Source: Dendrophyllia cribrosa (lineage: Eukaryota > Cnidaria > Anthozoa > Scleractinia > Dendrophylliidae). From it: a stretch of DNA of 64,000 nucleotides. This document shows, piece after piece, positions 61,037 to 64,000 of this stretch (position 1 is its first letter; each line of letters opens with the position of its first letter). A model generated the notes under the pieces. It saw nothing but the letters and a program-made list of their open reading frames with translations, did not search any database and was not told the origin of the DNA. The DNA is taken from the NCBI GenBank assembly GCA_024195265.1, contig JAJLRJ010000006.1, positions 21,113,023 through 21,177,022 of the forward strand, written 5' to 3'. The translations under genes and the position numbers were made by a program.

Positions 61037-64000
61037 CCACCCAGGTGTATATATACCACAAAAAATACATGTACACTGGTGATGTAATGCTGGAAGTAAC
61101 TACACAAACTGGCCATGGTTTTGTAGGAACAGGCTGTTTGGGCTACCTGTGGCTAACCTACAATCTTTATGTTAGTTAACATAATTATGGATTTCATTCA
61201 ATTCCTTTATATAGGAAAGAGCCCATTCTTGGTAATGTAAAGAATCCATTACAAGACAAGGACGTCAATCAATTACGCCAATACAGCAAGGTGATTCGCT
61301 TAGCAGTGACTGTCATAGTTATATTAAATTGTAAAGTATGCAAAACATTAAGTGAATACAGTAGCCCATGGGTAGTGCAGGTCTTTTCTATTGGGCTAGA
61401 AAGATATTGTCTGTTGTTTCCCAACACACTGAAAATAACACCCACAATTCAAGACATTTGTTGGGACAGATCTGATCTCTCCCCTCTCAATGTTGGTTTT
61501 CAAGATTGGATAACAGAATCACAAAATTCAACATTGGGAGGGGGAAAGATTGACTGTAAATCGGAATATTCAAAACTGTTGCATGAGGTGGCCCAACTTA
61601 ACTTGTCTGGGATTGTATTTGGAAGTAATTAAGGACGTTAGCGCGAAAATCTTTTTAAATTGATTTTTTTTATAAAACGTTTACTACAGTTACAGTACAG
61701 TAGGTAATGAGTTACAAAAAAAAAAAGCGGGGGACCAACTTCATTTCAGAGATGAGGTATCTCAAATTAAAAGGCGACCCTAATTTAAAAATTAATTTTA
61801 ATTCCTTACTCGATATGGCCCCAATGTCTGTTACTCCGAAAATATTGTGAATCTCTAAAATGTAACTTTCTGTGCCACATTTTATAGGAGTGGGTGCATT
61901 AAGCAAATTCTTTCAACTGGTGATGTCCTTAAAAGGAAATCTAGAAACAGTTAAACCGCCACTAACGGACATCTCCCTTAAGCTGACACCAAACCTGTTC
62001 TCCGCGATTTTTCCTCTCCAACACTACATTTTTAACCTCCCATAAACAGACACGGACACCTATTCGGGGTCCACAGAGTCTAAAATAACCTCCGGTAAGC
62101 TGACAGTAAACAATATCAAGAAATTTTCTAACAAAATAGGTTCGGTTTTAATGGTTTTAATTGTGCTTGACCTAAACAAAAGCGAAGTGTGAGTCTGAAC
62201 AGTACAGTTAGGTAACTAGTCATTTCGATTCCAGAATGTCAGATATCTTAAGAGACCTTAGAGATCAGGAAACTGCGAAAGAAGACACTCATCGATAGTT
62301 TCTTTTTACGTAACTAAGGACACTTTACGTTTTAGACAATAACTTCATGCAATGTATACATAAAATATTTACTTCTTCTGTTCTGTTCTTCTCTGATACA
62401 TAGCAGATATGGTATGTTGCTGTTTTTTTTAAAATGTAAAATATGGCTTACATCAGTTTGTGTGACAGCAGTGCGAGAGCTTCACAGATATGTGCTGTGC
62501 ATTTATTTAGCAGCAAGTCTTTTAATCTTGAACCATAGTTTTTAAATTAGTGTTAAATTTATGTGTGATATAAAAAGCAACATCCAACAACCCTGTGATG
62601 GATAATACAATTACAAGTGGTCTTAAAAGCTTTAAAAGACATGTACTGGTGCATTATGCGCCCTCTGGTGCACTATTTCTTTTTCAACCTCCCGTAAGAG
62701 GACACCTCTCATACAGTAAGTGGACACTTATCCTTGGTCCCGAGGGTGTCCGCTTACGGGAGGTTCGACTTAATACAACAGCATTTGCATATTCCTGACA
62801 GCCACAAGTGGGCAGAATTTGATGTTATGTGGGTAGAAAAATGGGATTTAATTTTAAACTTCCTACATTGATTTTTTGTTCATTTTTTAACAGTCTGTCA
62901 AGAATTGGGAAAGAAAACTATCTATCCAAAAAAATAGGGGTGACCGACCATTCAAGCGAGCTAAGGCTAAGCAAAGTTAATGTAACAGTTACAAACCCTT
63001 TACATGTATGTGTTTACATTTTCTTTCCTTGCACGTGTAGGTTTTTATTATGCTGGCAAAACTGATGAGGTTTCTTCAATATAAGTTGAATTGTTTTTCT
63101 TGTTAGATTTCCTTCAGGAGGCATTCCCAAGAAGATTTACATGCCAAGGTCATCATATCAAAGAAAGGTACCAGTGACCGTGTTGTAATGCAATGAAACT
63201 TTTTCAGACCGAAATGGTTGGACTGTACAGTATCTGCCACTGTAAACATGTTCATACAGTTAATTTAACTGCCATCTTAAATTAAGGGACATGTCCCACA
63301 GAAATAATTTATTGAACTTTCGCTTACCCAATTTCCATATTTAGTTTTATTATTATTGCCAAATACCATCAGCTACATGTACATGTCACTGTATACGTCA
63401 ACTACATTGGATAAGTAGTCTGGAGATAAAACGTGGGATTACAAGAATGGAATACACTGTTAACCGACTGCCTAACTTAAATGGAAGGTGGGTGCCTGGG
63501 GTATCCAGGGACTTCCACTGTGGCCAGCCAGCCCCTAGATAAAATACTGTCCCAATGGCTGGCAAATCCCCGCAACCCAGCCATGAGCTCCCATTCCAGG
63601 CACCCGTCACACTGATTGAATCAGTGGAAGAAAAAATAGAGGGTGGGGTGGGGGAACGCTGAAGACAACCGCCACAAAACAGCTAAAGACTGAAACAAAA
63701 ACCGCTACAAAACTGCTCGAAAAACTTGAATATCCTAGCTGAGATGAAGCTGCAACGTTCCACATGAGCCTGCACTAAAGAGTTTGACCGCTGACCGGAA
63801 GCGTCTGCTAAGCTTGTGGTGGTTAACTTTCAATTGTTAAATTGTCATTTAACTAAATTTAACTGACTGCTTCGCTTAAGAGGGTGTCTCTATAATAACC
63901 ACCCACTCAATTTCGCGTGAAAAATAATTTTGCCTGAAACTCTAGCAAATTAAAGACTTTATCGAGGCTAGAAATAAACCAAGTTTGGTTTGGTTCAAAA
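61037..64000. other. AT-rich host DNA without a supported gene
   Basis: Contains a short inverted repeat at 62688-62763 (CCTCCCGTAAG / CTTACGGGAGG) like those of dispersed MITEs. Near 63106-63168, a pyrimidine-AG, a 20-codon open stretch (GGIPKKIYMPRS) and GTACC could be a host exon. Neither is strong, and no RNA gene is seen. Confidence 0.35.

Noticed and set aside
61291..61632. 113-aa forward frame
   Set aside because: Unbiased composition, no recognised motif, no promoter or splice signals that convince; left as non-coding.

Overview
The window looks like invertebrate nuclear DNA, most likely cnidarian (anthozoan-like; inferred from the style of the transposons and repeats, not proven). 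It is dominated by three integrated Polinton/Maverick (adintovirus-like) elements, called A, B and C here, lying among retrotransposons, foldback elements and AT-rich DNA. All recognisable coding sequence belongs to mobile or viral elements. I could not establish a host gene.

Layout. Element A (1-12698) enters from the left edge and ends in a 127-bp terminal palindrome. At 12699-14783 is AT-rich DNA with a LINE tail and a foldback. A BEL/Pao LTR retrotransposon on the minus strand runs from 40732 down to 14784. Its pol gene is split by the complete element B (17800-34857, about 17.06 kb), flanked by the 6-bp duplication TATTAC. The same retroelement carries a hAT-like element (36278-38491), and a LINE tail sits inside its left LTR copy. 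At 40733-43578 are a large foldback, degenerate repeats and a 53-bp tandem array. Element C (about 43579-59992) is more diverged, lacks its left end and has been hit by a LINE, a 1.66-kb inverted-repeat element and two small hairpin or MITE elements. At 59993-64000 are a Ty3/Gypsy pol remnant, a CCCT microsatellite and undefined AT-rich DNA.

Shared Polinton plan, read from B. Left terminal inverted repeat; zinc-finger gene, YqaJ-like exonuclease (+); VLTF3-like transcription factor (-); membrane-hairpin protein and penton-like protein (-); a ~610-aa C-terminally anchored protein (+); a coiled-coil membrane protein (-); major capsid protein, A32-like packaging ATPase, six or seven small proteins and integrase (+); protein-primed-type PolB (-), whose 3' end overlaps the integrase 3' end by 25 bp; right terminal inverted repeat. 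I recognise no adenain-like maturation protease in any copy. A and B are nearly the same across the virion and integrase block, yet A carries an unrelated PolB, with the switch falling at the PolB stop codon. C has B-type PolB.

Regulation visible in the sequence. Replication and transcription genes carry a CACCAATTGAA-like box 34-40 bp before the ATG in all three elements. Virion genes carry TATATATAC-like boxes just upstream of the ATG and usually an A-rich AATAAA-type stretch after the previous stop. This suggests separate early and late promoter classes, with the VLTF3-like protein a natural candidate late factor (inference). Every copy has disabling mutations in one or more essential genes. 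B is the best preserved: PolB, ATPase, exonuclease and the VLTF3-like gene are open.
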